Shown: piece by piece, positions 8,110 through 15,783 of the stretch
Layout: each line of letters opens with the position of its first letter
Numbering within the stretch: the stretch's first letter is position 1
Assembly: GCF_000955955.1 (NCBI RefSeq)
Contig: NZ_JYJG01000086.1
Coordinates: 1 to 64,000, forward strand
Direction: 5' to 3'
DNA: 64,000 bases
Source of the DNA: Lentzea aerocolonigenes
GTDB taxonomy: Bacteria > Actinomycetota > Actinomycetes > Mycobacteriales > Pseudonocardiaceae
Made by a program: the position numbers and the translations under genes
The notes under the pieces: model-generated
What the model saw: the letters and a program-made list of their open reading frames with translations, nothing else
Told to the model about the DNA's origin: nothing
Databases searched by the model: none

Positions 8110-8661
8110 TTACTCCTTGCTGTTCAGAGCGAGCCGCGTGCGGCGGTGGGCCGGGCCCAGTTCGCCCGCCAGCACCTCCATGACCTGACGCAACAGGTCG
8201 CGCAGGTTCTCCAGGTCACCGCCGGGCAGCGCGGTGAAGAGGTCCTTCTCCCGCTGCGCCTGACCGGCGACGATGTCGAGGAAGATCGTGCGGCCGGCGT
8301 CGGTGAGCGTCGCGGGCAACGAGCGGCGGTCGCTGGGGTCGAGCTCGCGAACGACGAGACCGGCCTTCTCCAGCCGGTCGAGGCGGCTCGTGATCGTCGT
8401 TGCCGGGCTCAGCGTGCCGTTGGCGAGCTGCTTGGGCGTGAGCCGGTGCGGCGGCCCGATCCAGAACAGGCGGGCGAGGATCTCGTAGTCGGCGCGGTTC
8501 AGCCCGTGCGGCGCGGCGATCTCCGTGGCGAGGAAGTCGAGGTACTTGCTGATCTGGTGCACCCGGTCGACCACGCCTTCGACCACCGGATCGATCGCCG
8601 GAACCATGGCCCTCCACGACTCGACCTCGGCATCGGTGTCGTCCGCACCACGGTTGCCCAT
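8110..8661 (-). CDS. MarR-family transcriptional regulator
   Basis: 183 residues from ATG 8661 (a GTG one codon earlier is possible). It contains a winged helix-turn-helix: LTPKQLANGTLSPATTITSRLDRLEKAGLVVRELDPSDRR covers the recognition helix and the wing with the conserved DxxDRR motif. Helical dimerisation segments lie at both ends. It sits between surface-protein genes 2 and 3, all on the minus strand, and may regulate them or respond to a small phenolic or oxidative signal. No target site was identified with confidence; an AT-richer stretch at 8070-8105 just downstream could contain one. Confidence 0.88.
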   Translation of the reverse strand: MGNRGADDTDAEVESWRAMVPAIDPVVEGVVDRVHQISKYLDFLATEIAAPHGLNRADYEILARLFWIGPPHRLTPKQLANGTLSPATTITSRLDRLEKAGLVVRELDPSDRRSLPATLTDAGRTIFLDIVAGQAQREKDLFTALPGGDLENLRDLLRQVMEVLAGELGPAHRRTRLALNSKE

Positions 8662-8690
8662 CACACGATGGTAGTTGTGCCCGCATGCAG

Positions 8691-8723
8691 AACGGCCCGC
8701 GTCTCTCCCGGACGCGGGCCGTT
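8691..8723 (-). terminator. Strong hairpin between surface protein 3 and marR
   Basis: A perfect 13-bp stem, AACGGCCCGCGTC with its complement, around a 7-base loop. There is no T-run on the minus strand. It lies 114 bp after the stop of surface protein 3 and 30 bp before marR, so it probably ends the former's transcript. Confidence 0.6.
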
Positions 8724-8836
8724 CCGTCTTACCCCCTGGTGATCAGCGTCCCCCCGGAGCAGATCCCAGCCTTAAGACACCGCAGGCCGCCGAGATGTTG
8801 CCCCGGCCCGTGAATGTCACTCGAATGGCTTAATGA

Positions 8837-10135
8837 TCAGGCGCTGCGGCGGCGGCGAGCACCGAACAACGCCAGGCCACCGAGGACCATCGCACCCAGG
8901 CCGATCGCACCCGTGGCGACGGGGTCCGCACCGGTGTAGGCCAGCGCGGCGACCTTCTCGGCTTCCGGCTTGGCCACCGGCTTGACCTCCGGCGCGGCGG
9001 GGGCAGGCTCGCCACCACCCGGCTGAGGCTGAGGCTGAGGCTTGGCGGGCCCCGCGCTGATGTTCTTCCAGATCTGCACGTTGTTCTCCGGGTCCGAGTC
9101 GGCGTTCTCGTTGGCGACCTCCCACCTGATCTCGCCGCCGCTGAACTCCTTCTCCACCACGACCTTGGCGCCGAGCGTCTCCTCGATCCCCGGGTTCTGC
9201 CGGAGACCGTGCGCCAAGGTCACCTGCTGACCTCGCACGACCGCCCCGTAGCCGACGCTGCCCATCGGCTCCACGATGCGCAGCCCCTCCGGCAACGTCA
9301 GCGTGCCGCCGAGGGTCTCCGGCGCGTTGCCGTTGGCCACCAACGCGCCGTAGATGTCGAGGGTCTCACCCACCCTGAGGCCGCCGTCGCCGGAGATGGT
9401 GATCGGCCCGGCCTTGAGGTCGGCCCGGAGCGTGACGAAGCCCGCGTCGATCCCCGTGAGCTGCTCACCCTTGCCGACCTTGAACACGTACGACTTCGTG
9501 CTGTTCCATTCGAAATCGGAGTCGCCGTTCGGCCTGGTGAGGACGAGCTGGTCGCCTGCCGTCCTGGGGACGCTGAGCCCGTAGTCGCCGGCCGGCAGGT
9601 TGCCGAAGCAGTAGCGACCGTCCGCGCCCGTCTCGGCGAACTTGTCGAGCGCGTCCAGGCGGATCCGCCGGCCCGACAGCACCGGCTCGCCGTCCTGCCT
9701 CAGGCCGTCCTCGTTCGTGTCGCTCCACGCGGTGCCGCAGATCGAGGCGCCGCGGAAACCGAAGTAGATCGAGGAGCTGCCCGTGTCCGAAACCTCCACG
9801 TCCCTCGTCGTCGGCGTGGTGTTCGCCAGCACCTCGTCGTCGTAGACGACCTTGTACCGCCCCGTCTTCAGGTGATCGACCCGAAAAAGACCGATGTTGT
9901 CGGCTCTGTGCAGGCTGGTCTTGCCGTCCGGGTCCGTCACGAGGACACCGGCGTAGGCGATGCCCGGCTCCTGCAACTGCATCGTCCCGTCACCGTTGAG
10001 GTCGTTGAACACGCGGCCGCCGAGAGATCCGGCCGGCAGGTCGTCCTGCGCGAACGCGGTGCCGGACAGCGCCAGCGGCACGGCGATCAGCGACGTCGCG
10101 ACGGTCACGGCGGCAGCCTTGATCTTGAAGCTCAT
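8837..10135 (-). CDS. LAxTG-anchored surface protein with SdrD-like domains (paralogue 3)
   Basis: 432 residues from ATG 10135, preceded by GGGGGAAGAA. The signal peptide (IKAAAVTVATSLIAVPLALSG) ends at AFAQ. SdrD-B-like modules with Asp/Asn-rich loops follow (GGRVFNDLNGDGTMQLQEPG, CGTAWSDTNEDGLRQDGEP), then a beta-rich region, a Pro/Gln/Gly linker and the sorting signal LAYTG with a hydrophobic helix and RRRRSA. Same architecture as the two genes downstream but more diverged, so it is an older duplicate. Expected on the cell wall via a class E sortase. Confidence 0.85.
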   Translation of the reverse strand: MSFKIKAAAVTVATSLIAVPLALSGTAFAQDDLPAGSLGGRVFNDLNGDGTMQLQEPGIAYAGVLVTDPDGKTSLHRADNIGLFRVDHLKTGRYKVVYDDEVLANTTPTTRDVEVSDTGSSSIYFGFRGASICGTAWSDTNEDGLRQDGEPVLSGRRIRLDALDKFAETGADGRYCFGNLPAGDYGLSVPRTAGDQLVLTRPNGDSDFEWNSTKSYVFKVGKGEQLTGIDAGFVTLRADLKAGPITISGDGGLRVGETLDIYGALVANGNAPETLGGTLTLPEGLRIVEPMGSVGYGAVVRGQQVTLAHGLRQNPGIEETLGAKVVVEKEFSGGEIRWEVANENADSDPENNVQIWKNISAGPAKPQPQPQPGGGEPAPAAPEVKPVAKPEAEKVAALAYTGADPVATGAIGLGAMVLGGLALFGARRRRSA

Positions 10136-10150
10136 TTCTTCCCCCAGAAG

Positions 10151-10183
10151 AAATTTGCGCAGCACGAATAAGGCCGCACATTT
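10151..10183 (-). promoter_or_regulatory. Imperfect inverted repeat upstream of surface protein 3
   Basis: AAATTTGCG (10151-10159) and CGCACATTT (10175-10183) pair at 8 of 9 positions around a 15-base loop, a few bases upstream of the GGGGG ribosome-binding site. Position resembles the leaders of paralogues 1 and 2, though the sequence differs. Confidence 0.35.
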
Positions 10184-10336
10184 GAGTGGATTTCCCAGCC
10201 GCTCCCCAGCGGCCGGTCGCTATAGAGTCGTTCGGGCGCCGGGTCTGGTTGCGCCCGAGATCGAACCGTGATTTTCGCCGGTCAACGCCTCGTGTCAGGG
10301 CTGTCGGTCCGCGAGGCGAGGCCTAGAGTGATCGCC

Positions 10337-11317
10337 ATGAGCGAGAAGCCGTCGGGCTCGGGCGAAAGCACACTCACCGTTGTCCTGGCCCTGCTGGTGA
10401 ATCTGGCGATCGCGGTCATGAAGGCCGTCGCGGGCGTTTTGACCGGTTCGGCGGCAATCCTCTCCGAGGCCGCGCACTCCGTGGCCGACACGTTCACCGA
10501 GGCGCTTCTGCTCACGGCACTGCGCCGCTCGGACCGCCCGGCCGACCGCCGCCACCCGTTCGGCTACGGCAAGGAGCGCTACTTCTGGTCGCTGCTGGCG
10601 GCCGTCTCGATCTTCGCCTCGGGCGCGATGTTCGCGTTCTACGAGGGTTTCCGCACGGTCTTCGGCGAGTCGGAGGAGCAGACCAGGCCACTGGTCGGCT
10701 ACATCGTGCTGGGGCTGGCTTTCATCCTGGAGTCGATCTCGTGGACGCAGGCGTTCCGGCAGGTTCGCTCGGAAGCCGAGACGCACGGGAAGGGCTTCTG
10801 GGCGTTCCTGCGCGAGTCGGACGACCCGACCGTGAAAACGGTCTTCCTGGAGGACTCCGCCGCCCTCATCGGCCTGATACTGGCCTTCGCCGGCGTGGGC
10901 CTGCACCAGCTGACCGGCTCTGCGGTGTGGGACGGCCTGGCGTCACTGGCGATCGGCGTGCTGCTGGCCCTGGTCGCGTACATCCTCGCGCGCACCAATC
11001 GAGGCCTCCTGATCGGCCGGCAGGCGGACCCGTCGATGGTGAAGGCGATCTGGCGCCGGCTCGCCGAGGTACCCGAGGTCGACGCCGTCGTGGACGTCCT
11101 GACGATGCTGATCGGCACCGACCGCGTCCTGCTGTGCGCCCGCCTGGACTTCGACGACTCGTTGGGCGCCAACGAACTGGAGCACGCCTGCGTACGGATC
11201 TCCGCGGAACTGCGCGAGGAGTTCAGCGACCTCGACGAGATCTTCCTCGAACCGGTGCCCCGCACCGATCCCGATCTCCGGCGCCGCGTGCTCGACCGGT
11301 ACGGCGACCTGAGCTAG
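10337..11317 (+). CDS. Cation diffusion facilitator (CDF) family transporter
   Basis: 326 residues from ATG 10337; an upstream extension from 10268 has no support. Five to six membrane helices. CDF metal-site residues are present: HSVAD in the second helix ([17 protein letters not shown]) and the EDSAALIG segment in the fifth helix. The cytoplasmic C-terminal domain (from about residue 230) is the ferredoxin-like dimerisation module. Such proteins export Zn2+, Co2+, Fe2+ or Mn2+ against protons; the metal cannot be told from sequence. Its TAG stop shares the tetranucleotide CTAG with the convergent dcd stop. Confidence 0.88.
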   Translation: MSEKPSGSGESTLTVVLALLVNLAIAVMKAVAGVLTGSAAILSEAAHSVADTFTEALLLTALRRSDRPADRRHPFGYGKERYFWSLLAAVSIFASGAMFAFYEGFRTVFGESEEQTRPLVGYIVLGLAFILESISWTQAFRQVRSEAETHGKGFWAFLRESDDPTVKTVFLEDSAALIGLILAFAGVGLHQLTGSAVWDGLASLAIGVLLALVAYILARTNRGLLIGRQADPSMVKAIWRRLAEVPEVDAVVDVLTMLIGTDRVLLCARLDFDDSLGANELEHACVRISAELREEFSDLDEIFLEPVPRTDPDLRRRVLDRYGDLS

Positions 11318-11895
11318 CGACGCGTGTCGGTGCGGTGGAAGTTGAGGTAGGCGCGGCTCGGCGTCGGCCCGCGCTGCCCCTGGTACCGGCTGCCTGCCTG
11401 CTTCGAGCCGTACGGGTGCTCCGCCGGGCTCGACAGCTTGAACAGGCACAGCTGCCCGATCTTCATGCCGGGGTGCAACGTGATCGGCAGGTTCGCGACG
11501 TTGGACAGCTCCAGCGTGATGTGGCCGGAGAAGCCGGGGTCGATGAAGCCCGCCGTGGAGTGGGTGAGCAGCCCCAGCCTGCCGAGGCTGGACTTGCCCT
11601 CGAGCCGCCCGGCCAGGTCGTCCGGCAGCGTCACCATCTCGTACGTCGACCCGAGCACGAACTCGCCGGGGTGCAGCACGAACGGCTCACCATCCGCCGT
11701 CTCGACCAGGCTCGTCAGCTCGTCCTGCTGCATCGCCGGGTCGATGTGCGTGTACTTGGTGTTGTTGAAGACCCGGAAGAACCGGTCCAGTCGCACGTCG
11801 ATGCTCGACGGCTGAACCATCTCGACGTCGAACGGGTCGAGCAGCAGACGGCCCGACTCGACCTCTTTGCGCAGATCCTGGTCACTCAGCAGCAC
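11314..11895 (-). CDS. dcd: dCTP deaminase, dUMP-forming (bifunctional Dcd-Dut)
   Basis: 193 residues from GTG 11895. It is nearly collinear with the M. tuberculosis enzyme: [23 protein letters not shown], the catalytic [24 protein letters not shown] region, [12 protein letters not shown] and the C-terminal [11 protein letters not shown] lid. The actinobacterial form converts dCTP directly to dUMP, supplying thymidylate synthesis while removing dUTP. The gene is monocistronic and convergent with the CDF gene. Its promoter region is shared with the downstream, divergent tRNA. Confidence 0.95.
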   Translation of the reverse strand: MLLSDQDLRKEVESGRLLLDPFDVEMVQPSSIDVRLDRFFRVFNNTKYTHIDPAMQQDELTSLVETADGEPFVLHPGEFVLGSTYEMVTLPDDLAGRLEGKSSLGRLGLLTHSTAGFIDPGFSGHITLELSNVANLPITLHPGMKIGQLCLFKLSSPAEHPYGSKQAGSRYQGQRGPTPSRAYLNFHRTDTRR

Positions 11896-11967
11896 CCGGA
11901 CAGGCTAACCGAAGTCTGCGGGATGTCTCGTTGCACGCCTGTGTATGATCGGCAACGAGCTTGACCT

Positions 11968-12041
11968 GCGGGTGTAGTTCATTGGTAGAACGACAGCTTC
12001 CCAAGCTGTAGAGGCGGGTTCGATTCCCGTCACCCGCTCCA
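11968..12041 (+). tRNA. tRNA-Gly (anticodon CCC)
   Basis: 74 nt including an encoded CCA. Acceptor stem GCGGGTG/CACCCGC, D-arm GTTC-loop-GAAC, anticodon arm ACAGC-TTCCCAA-GCTGT giving anticodon CCC, variable loop AGAG, T-arm GCGGG-TTCGATT-CCCGT with one G-T pair, discriminator T. All stems pair. It reads GGG glycine codons. A hairpin terminator follows directly. Confidence 0.96.
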
Positions 12042-12044
12042 CTT

Positions 12045-12071
12045 CGAAGGCCCTCCTCGTGAGGGCCTTCG
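12045..12071 (+). terminator. Terminator of tRNA-Gly
   Basis: An 11-bp perfect stem CGAAGGCCCTC / GAGGGCCTTCG with loop CTCGT, 3 bases after the tRNA CCA. Confidence 0.85.
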
Positions 12072-12115
12072 GTGTTTCCAGGGCTCCCAGAAGGCCTGCT
12101 GGTTAACGTGCGTGC

Positions 12116-12493
12116 ATGACCTACGACCTCGCGGTCTGGGAAGGCGAACAGCCTCCCGACGACAAGGCCGGCGCCGCCACGTTCGCCGAGCTCTACAACA
12201 CCTACCTCGGCGAGGACTCGGTCGACGTCGAGCCGACACCCCGGATCCGCGCGTACGTCGAAGCGCTGCTCGAGCGGTGGATCGACATGACCGAGGACGA
12301 GGAGGACATCAGCCCTTGGTCTGCCGGGCCGCTGATCGACGAAGCCAGCGGGCCGGTCATCTACTTCGCGATGCGCCACAGCATGGCGGACGAGGTGTCC
12401 GCACAGGCCGCCGCGATGGCCGCGGAGCGAGGGCTGGTGTGTTTCGACCCGCAGTTGGACCAGCTCCGGCCAGCCGCGGCCGAGCGCCGCTGA
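12116..12493 (+). CDS. Conserved hypothetical protein
   Basis: 125 residues from ATG 12116, beginning MTYDLAVWEGEQPPDD. Acidic, soluble, no signal peptide or membrane segment. It resembles small actinobacterial proteins of unknown function that start with a TYDLAVWEG motif; some of these are thought to be immunity-like proteins, but nothing here proves that. It lies between the intact tRNA-Gly and the tRNA remnant at 13467, convergent with the next gene. Confidence 0.65.
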   Translation: MTYDLAVWEGEQPPDDKAGAATFAELYNTYLGEDSVDVEPTPRIRAYVEALLERWIDMTEDEEDISPWSAGPLIDEASGPVIYFAMRHSMADEVSAQAAAMAAERGLVCFDPQLDQLRPAAAERR

Positions 12494-12527
12494 GCTCGAG
12501 TGCGTGATGCCGGCCAGTCGTTCATGA

Positions 12528-13457
12528 TCAGGCCGGTTGCGGTCGTCCCGCCTGGGACCGAGTCGGTGCGGTCCGCAGACGGGTGATCTGCCCGCGGTTG
12601 CGGGCCCGGGCGGCCCGGCGCTCCCCGGCCTCGGCGAGCACTGCGGCTCTGGCTTTCTCACCGGCGTCGAACGCCGCCGGAGAGAAGCGGTCGCTGGCTC
12701 TGACGTGTCGTTCCCAGTCGTCCTGCCAGAACTCCACGGTCCAGCCCGGCCACAACTCTGGTACTTCGTAAGCCTGTGGCGAGGAGTAGAGGGACCACCA
12801 GCCCAGATGCCGGCGTTCCGGGTCGAGGTGGATGCCGGCGTTGACGTGCAGGGTGCAGTTCCCGTGCCCAGGGGCGTTCGCCAGGCGGTCGAGCAGGGCG
12901 ACGCCCTCGCGGACAGGGTGGTCGAAGGCGCCAGAGGCGACGTGGCAGCGGCCCGTGTCTACCGTGATCACCACACCGCCTGGGTCGGGCCCGGCCAAGT
13001 CCTCGTCGTCGGGGGCGAGGAACGGGGCCGAAGTCGCGTCCGAATCGCGGCAGCGGACGTACTCCGGGTCCAGCCCGACGTACTCACGCAGTTCGGCCGA
13101 GCCGTCGTAGAGCCAGCGGACCTCCCAGCCCGGCCACGCGGCTCGGATCAGCTCGAACATGGCCGTGCGGTGGCGGAGTTCGGTGCTGGGCCCCTCCCAG
13201 GCGAAGAACAGGAGCACTTTCCTGCCGAGGTCGAGCAGTATCCCGCCCTGGGCCGTGGTGTCGTCCAACCACCAGCCGTCTTGGCGGAGTCCGGGAAGCA
13301 TCGCTAGAACCGGCGTCGGCCCTTCCAGCAGGTCGAGGTCGATTCCGACCGCCCAGCCGGTCCGGTACAGCTCATGTGTGCCGTTCTCGCGGACCACGAT
13401 GACGTTGGCTCTGTCTCCCACCGGGTCAGGATGACCGGGCGGGAGGCTGTCGACCAT
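12528..13457 (-). CDS. Hypothetical protein with an internal tandem duplication
   Basis: 309 residues from ATG 13457 (GTG 13421 is an alternative, beginning at VGDRANVIVV). The protein seems to hold two copies of one domain. Copy 1 spans about residues 15-125 and ends in PGWEVRWLYDGSAELREYV. Copy 2 spans about 165-265 and ends in PGWTVEFWQDDWERHV. Both begin with a beta-strand/His-containing segment and have a Trp-rich core. The C-terminal ~45 residues are basic. No catalytic motif was recognised. A longer upstream frame to 13595 is rejected because it reads antisense through the tRNA remnant. Confidence 0.6.
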   Translation of the reverse strand: MVDSLPPGHPDPVGDRANVIVVRENGTHELYRTGWAVGIDLDLLEGPTPVLAMLPGLRQDGWWLDDTTAQGGILLDLGRKVLLFFAWEGPSTELRHRTAMFELIRAAWPGWEVRWLYDGSAELREYVGLDPEYVRCRDSDATSAPFLAPDDEDLAGPDPGGVVITVDTGRCHVASGAFDHPVREGVALLDRLANAPGHGNCTLHVNAGIHLDPERRHLGWWSLYSSPQAYEVPELWPGWTVEFWQDDWERHVRASDRFSPAAFDAGEKARAAVLAEAGERRAARARNRGQITRLRTAPTRSQAGRPQPA

Positions 13458-13466
13458 CCGTTTTCG

Positions 13467-13494
13467 GCGGGTTCGACTCCCGTCACTCCCTCCA
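13467..13494 (+). pseudogene. tRNA 3'-end remnant (T-arm, acceptor strand and CCA)
   Basis: A perfect T-arm, GCGGG-TTCGACT-CCCGT, is followed by CACTCCC, T and CCA, the 3' end of a tRNA. No matching D-arm or anticodon arm lies upstream, although GGGAG at 13441 could pair with CTCCC. The acceptor strand does not match tRNA-Gly at 11968, so it comes from another tRNA or has diverged. A terminator-like hairpin follows, as after the intact tRNA. It could be an attachment-site scar or a decayed tRNA gene. Confidence 0.7.
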
Positions 13495-13495
13495 C

Positions 13496-13526
13496 ACGAA
13501 GGCCCTCGCGACTCGCGGACCTTCGT
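13496..13526 (+). terminator. Hairpin following the tRNA remnant
   Basis: ACGAAGG pairs with CCTTCGT, and the inner CGCG-ACT-CGCG adds four pairs after a small bulge. Its outer part is similar to the tRNA-Gly terminator at 12045. Confidence 0.5.
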
Positions 13527-13827
13527 CGTTTCCGTCCAATGGCAGGTCTCGCCGGCGCCGCGCCCGTGATCGATGGATCGGAAATGAAAGTTCATCTGCG
13601 CGAATTGGAATTCTTCACTCGATCAGGTGAGGCTTGCGCGGGTCAGATGGTTTCGACAGGTAAGAAGTAACCCTTCCGATCGCTCTTTCGATGAACTCGG
13701 AGTGTTCGATTGACTGATCGGCCCGCCTGATATCCGCCCGGGCAGCCCGAATTCGCGCGGAGTGACGTCCTCGCATTGTCGGCGACTCCGGGCGGACTGT
13801 TTCACCTGCGAGCCCGTTGGAGGTGGG
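13527..13827. other. 301-bp intergenic region upstream of the roadblock genes
   Basis: AT-richer than its neighbours (for example 13570-13730) and without a convincing gene. Short open frames here lack codon bias and ribosome-binding sites. It presumably holds the promoter for the roadblock pair. No clear operator was seen. Confidence 0.5.
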
Positions 13828-14244
13828 ATGTTAGTCCTGAGCGGCTCGACCTTTCCCATTCAGGAATGGAGTGAGTTGGACTTCGACGCCCTGAGCGCCG
13901 AGATGCGGAAGCTCCGCGAGAACGTCGCCGGAGTGACCGACACGGTGATAGCCGCGGCCGACGGCATCCCCATCGTCGCCGACGTCGCGAAGAACCTCGA
14001 CGCCGCGCACATCTCCGCGCTGGCCGCCAGCGACCTCGGCATCGCACGCCAGGCAGCGGAGATGAACGGTCTGGGCGCGCTCAGCCAGACCGTGGTGTTC
14101 GGCAGCGAGGGCTACATGGCCGTGTACGCCATCGGCCGGCTGTCGTTGCTGGTCGTGCTCGGGGACAGGGGGATGAACCTCGGCCGCCTCCTGCACGAGT
14201 CCCGGCCCGTGATCGAACGAGTCGGCGCGATTCTGGCCGCCTAG
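13828..14244 (+). CDS. Roadblock/LC7 domain protein
   Basis: 138 residues from ATG 13828, with GGAGG eight bases upstream; the longer frame from 13762 is unsupported. One roadblock/LC7 domain covers nearly the whole chain: VAGVTDTVIAAADGIPI is the first beta-hairpin, and the C-terminal half has AVYAIGRLSLLVVLGDRGMNLGRLLHESRPVIERV. Proteins of this type act as dimers that bind or regulate small Ras-like GTPases (MglB type) or belong to Streptomyces conservons with a histidine kinase and GTPase. Neither partner is adjacent here. A related short gene follows 132 bp downstream. Confidence 0.82.
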   Translation: MLVLSGSTFPIQEWSELDFDALSAEMRKLRENVAGVTDTVIAAADGIPIVADVAKNLDAAHISALAASDLGIARQAAEMNGLGALSQTVVFGSEGYMAVYAIGRLSLLVVLGDRGMNLGRLLHESRPVIERVGAILAA

Positions 14245-14376
14245 CCGATGGCGACGCTCGGATCATTCTTCTCAACCACGATTTCTTCCGCATGGAGGCG
14301 TGTCCGCATGCCGTCGAGACACCGGAAAGCGGCCACGTCGTCCCAACCACCAGTCGACCCAGGGAAGTGGATTCTG

Positions 14377-14748
14377 ATGAACATCGATGTCGCGTTGAAA
14401 GAGGCCATGTCCATCGCCGGCGCGGTCGGTGTCGCGCTGGTCGACTACGACAGCGGGATGTCGCTCGGCACCAGCGGCGGCGGCGACTGGCTGAACCTGG
14501 AGATCGCGGCGGCCGGGAACACCGAAGTCATCAGGTCGAAACTCCGGGTGATGGCGGCACTCGGCCTCAACGACAGCATCGAGGACATCCTCATCACGCT
14601 GCACCGCCAGTACCACCTGATCCGGTTGATGGGCGGGGTGAAATCCAGAGGGTCGCTCTTCCTCTACCTCGTGCTGGAAAGAGAGGCCGCGAACCTCGCG
14701 ATGGCGCGGCACCAGCTCAAGCGCATCGAGTCCGATCTGCAGGTCTGA
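14377..14748 (+). CDS. Second roadblock-like small protein
   Basis: 123 residues from ATG 14377, with GGGAAG upstream. It begins MNIDVALKEAMSIAGAVGVALVDYDSGM and shows the same beta-hairpin/helix pattern as the preceding roadblock protein (AALVDYDSGMSLGTSG against VIAAADGIPIVAD), so it is probably a diverged roadblock/LC7-fold protein. Cytosolic. The C-terminal REAANLAMARHQLKRIESDLQ forms an amphipathic helix. Likely co-transcribed with the first copy; a terminator follows. Confidence 0.72.
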   Translation: MNIDVALKEAMSIAGAVGVALVDYDSGMSLGTSGGGDWLNLEIAAAGNTEVIRSKLRVMAALGLNDSIEDILITLHRQYHLIRLMGGVKSRGSLFLYLVLEREAANLAMARHQLKRIESDLQV

Positions 14749-14753
14749 GCGGC

Positions 14754-14789
14754 ACGGCGAAGGCTCTCGGGCGCGGGGGCCTTCGCCGT
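14754..14789 (+). terminator. Terminator after the roadblock pair
   Basis: An 11-bp perfect stem ACGGCGAAGGC / GCCTTCGCCGT with a 14-base loop and a short T tail, starting 6 bp after the stop. It separates this unit from the TIR gene. Confidence 0.75.
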
Positions 14790-14838
14790 TTGGAGCCAAC
14801 CGGTAGAGTGGCCTCCCCCGGCGTTCGGAGATGTCACC

Positions 14839-15783
14839 GTGACGGTCTTCATCAGCCACTCCTTCGACAACCAGCCCGAGTTCGAGAACGTCACGGACAA
14901 GCTGGACCAGCTGGCCGTTCCGTACTGGCATCCGTCGGAGATCAAGACCGGCAGCGCCTCGCTCAGCGATCAGCTTCGTGCCGCCGTGCAGCAGTGCTCC
15001 GTGTGCATTTTCGTGGCGACCCGCGCATCGGTGAAGTCGAGCTGGTGCGGAGCTGAGCTGGGGGCGTTCTGGGGTGCAGGCGTGCCGATCATCGTCTACC
15101 TGGCCGAGGCGTCGTTGCCGGAGCAGGAGCTGCCGCCGATCCTTCAAGGTGGGGTGTGGGAGCGGAAGTTGTCCGTCGTGGCGTCCAGAGCGGCGGAGCT
15201 GCGGAGCCATGGCCGCAACATCTCTCCGCGGCCGAGCACGCTGGTGTCGACCATGAACGCCCAGCAACTCGAGAAAGTCGTGACGGGCGCTGTTTCCCTG
15301 GTGTTGGCGCAACAGGCCAAAGAGCCGGCCCAGTTCGACGTCGAATCGGTCTCTTCTCAGGCCGCGGGCCGCGTTCTGCGTGCCGGGGCTGCCGTCGGGT
15401 TGCTCCGGAACGACGAGTGGAAGCGGCGCATCCTGTGGGTCGACGACCGTCCTGAGAACAACCGCGCTGAGCGAGCCGTCTTCGAGTCGTTCGGCATCCA
15501 GTTCACTCTTGCCACGTCGACAGACCAGGCGATGGACGTGCTCGGCGAACGCAGGTTCGCGGCGATCATCTCGGACATGGGCAGAGCCGAGGGGCCGCAG
15601 GAAGGCTACGTCCTGCTGCACCAGATCCGGTCGCGCGCCGACTCGACACCGTTTTTCATCTACGCGGGTTCGAGGGCACCCGAGCACCGGCTCGATGCGG
15701 AGGCGCGCGGGGCACAGGGCGTGACGAACAATCCGTCCGAGCTCGTGGACATGGTGACCAAGGCGCTGGAAAGGACCGGCTAG
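14839..15783 (+). CDS. TIR domain fused to a response-regulator receiver-like domain
   Basis: 314 residues from GTG 14839. Residues 1-130 are a TIR domain: VFISHSF at the start, HPSEIKTG around the BB loop and SSWCGAELGAFWG with the putative catalytic Glu73 of NAD+-cleaving TIRs. A linker (130-195) follows. Residues 196-312 look like a CheY-type receiver: ILWVDD (Asp202, Asp203), ISDM with the phosphorylatable Asp246 and YAGS with Ser278 at the Ser/Thr site. The usual Lys before Pro is replaced by Asn (GVTNNP, 296-299). This suggests a TIR effector gated by a receiver-like module. No kinase, SMODS or STAND partner is adjacent. Its TAG stop shares CTAG with the convergent gene. Confidence 0.82.
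   Translation: MTVFISHSFDNQPEFENVTDKLDQLAVPYWHPSEIKTGSASLSDQLRAAVQQCSVCIFVATRASVKSSWCGAELGAFWGAGVPIIVYLAEASLPEQELPPILQGGVWERKLSVVASRAAELRSHGRNISPRPSTLVSTMNAQQLEKVVTGAVSLVLAQQAKEPAQFDVESVSSQAAGRVLRAGAAVGLLRNDEWKRRILWVDDRPENNRAERAVFESFGIQFTLATSTDQAMDVLGERRFAAIISDMGRAEGPQEGYVLLHQIRSRADSTPFFIYAGSRAPEHRLDAEARGAQGVTNNPSELVDMVTKALERTG

Noticed and set aside
11882-12661. An open frame on the minus strand containing GAGDGNRTRLYSLGS
   Set aside because: This is the well-known antisense translation of a tRNA; it reads through tRNA-Gly and is not a gene.
13458-13595. N-terminal extension of the 12528 gene through 13595
   Set aside because: It reads antisense through the tRNA remnant, so the ATG at 13457 was preferred.
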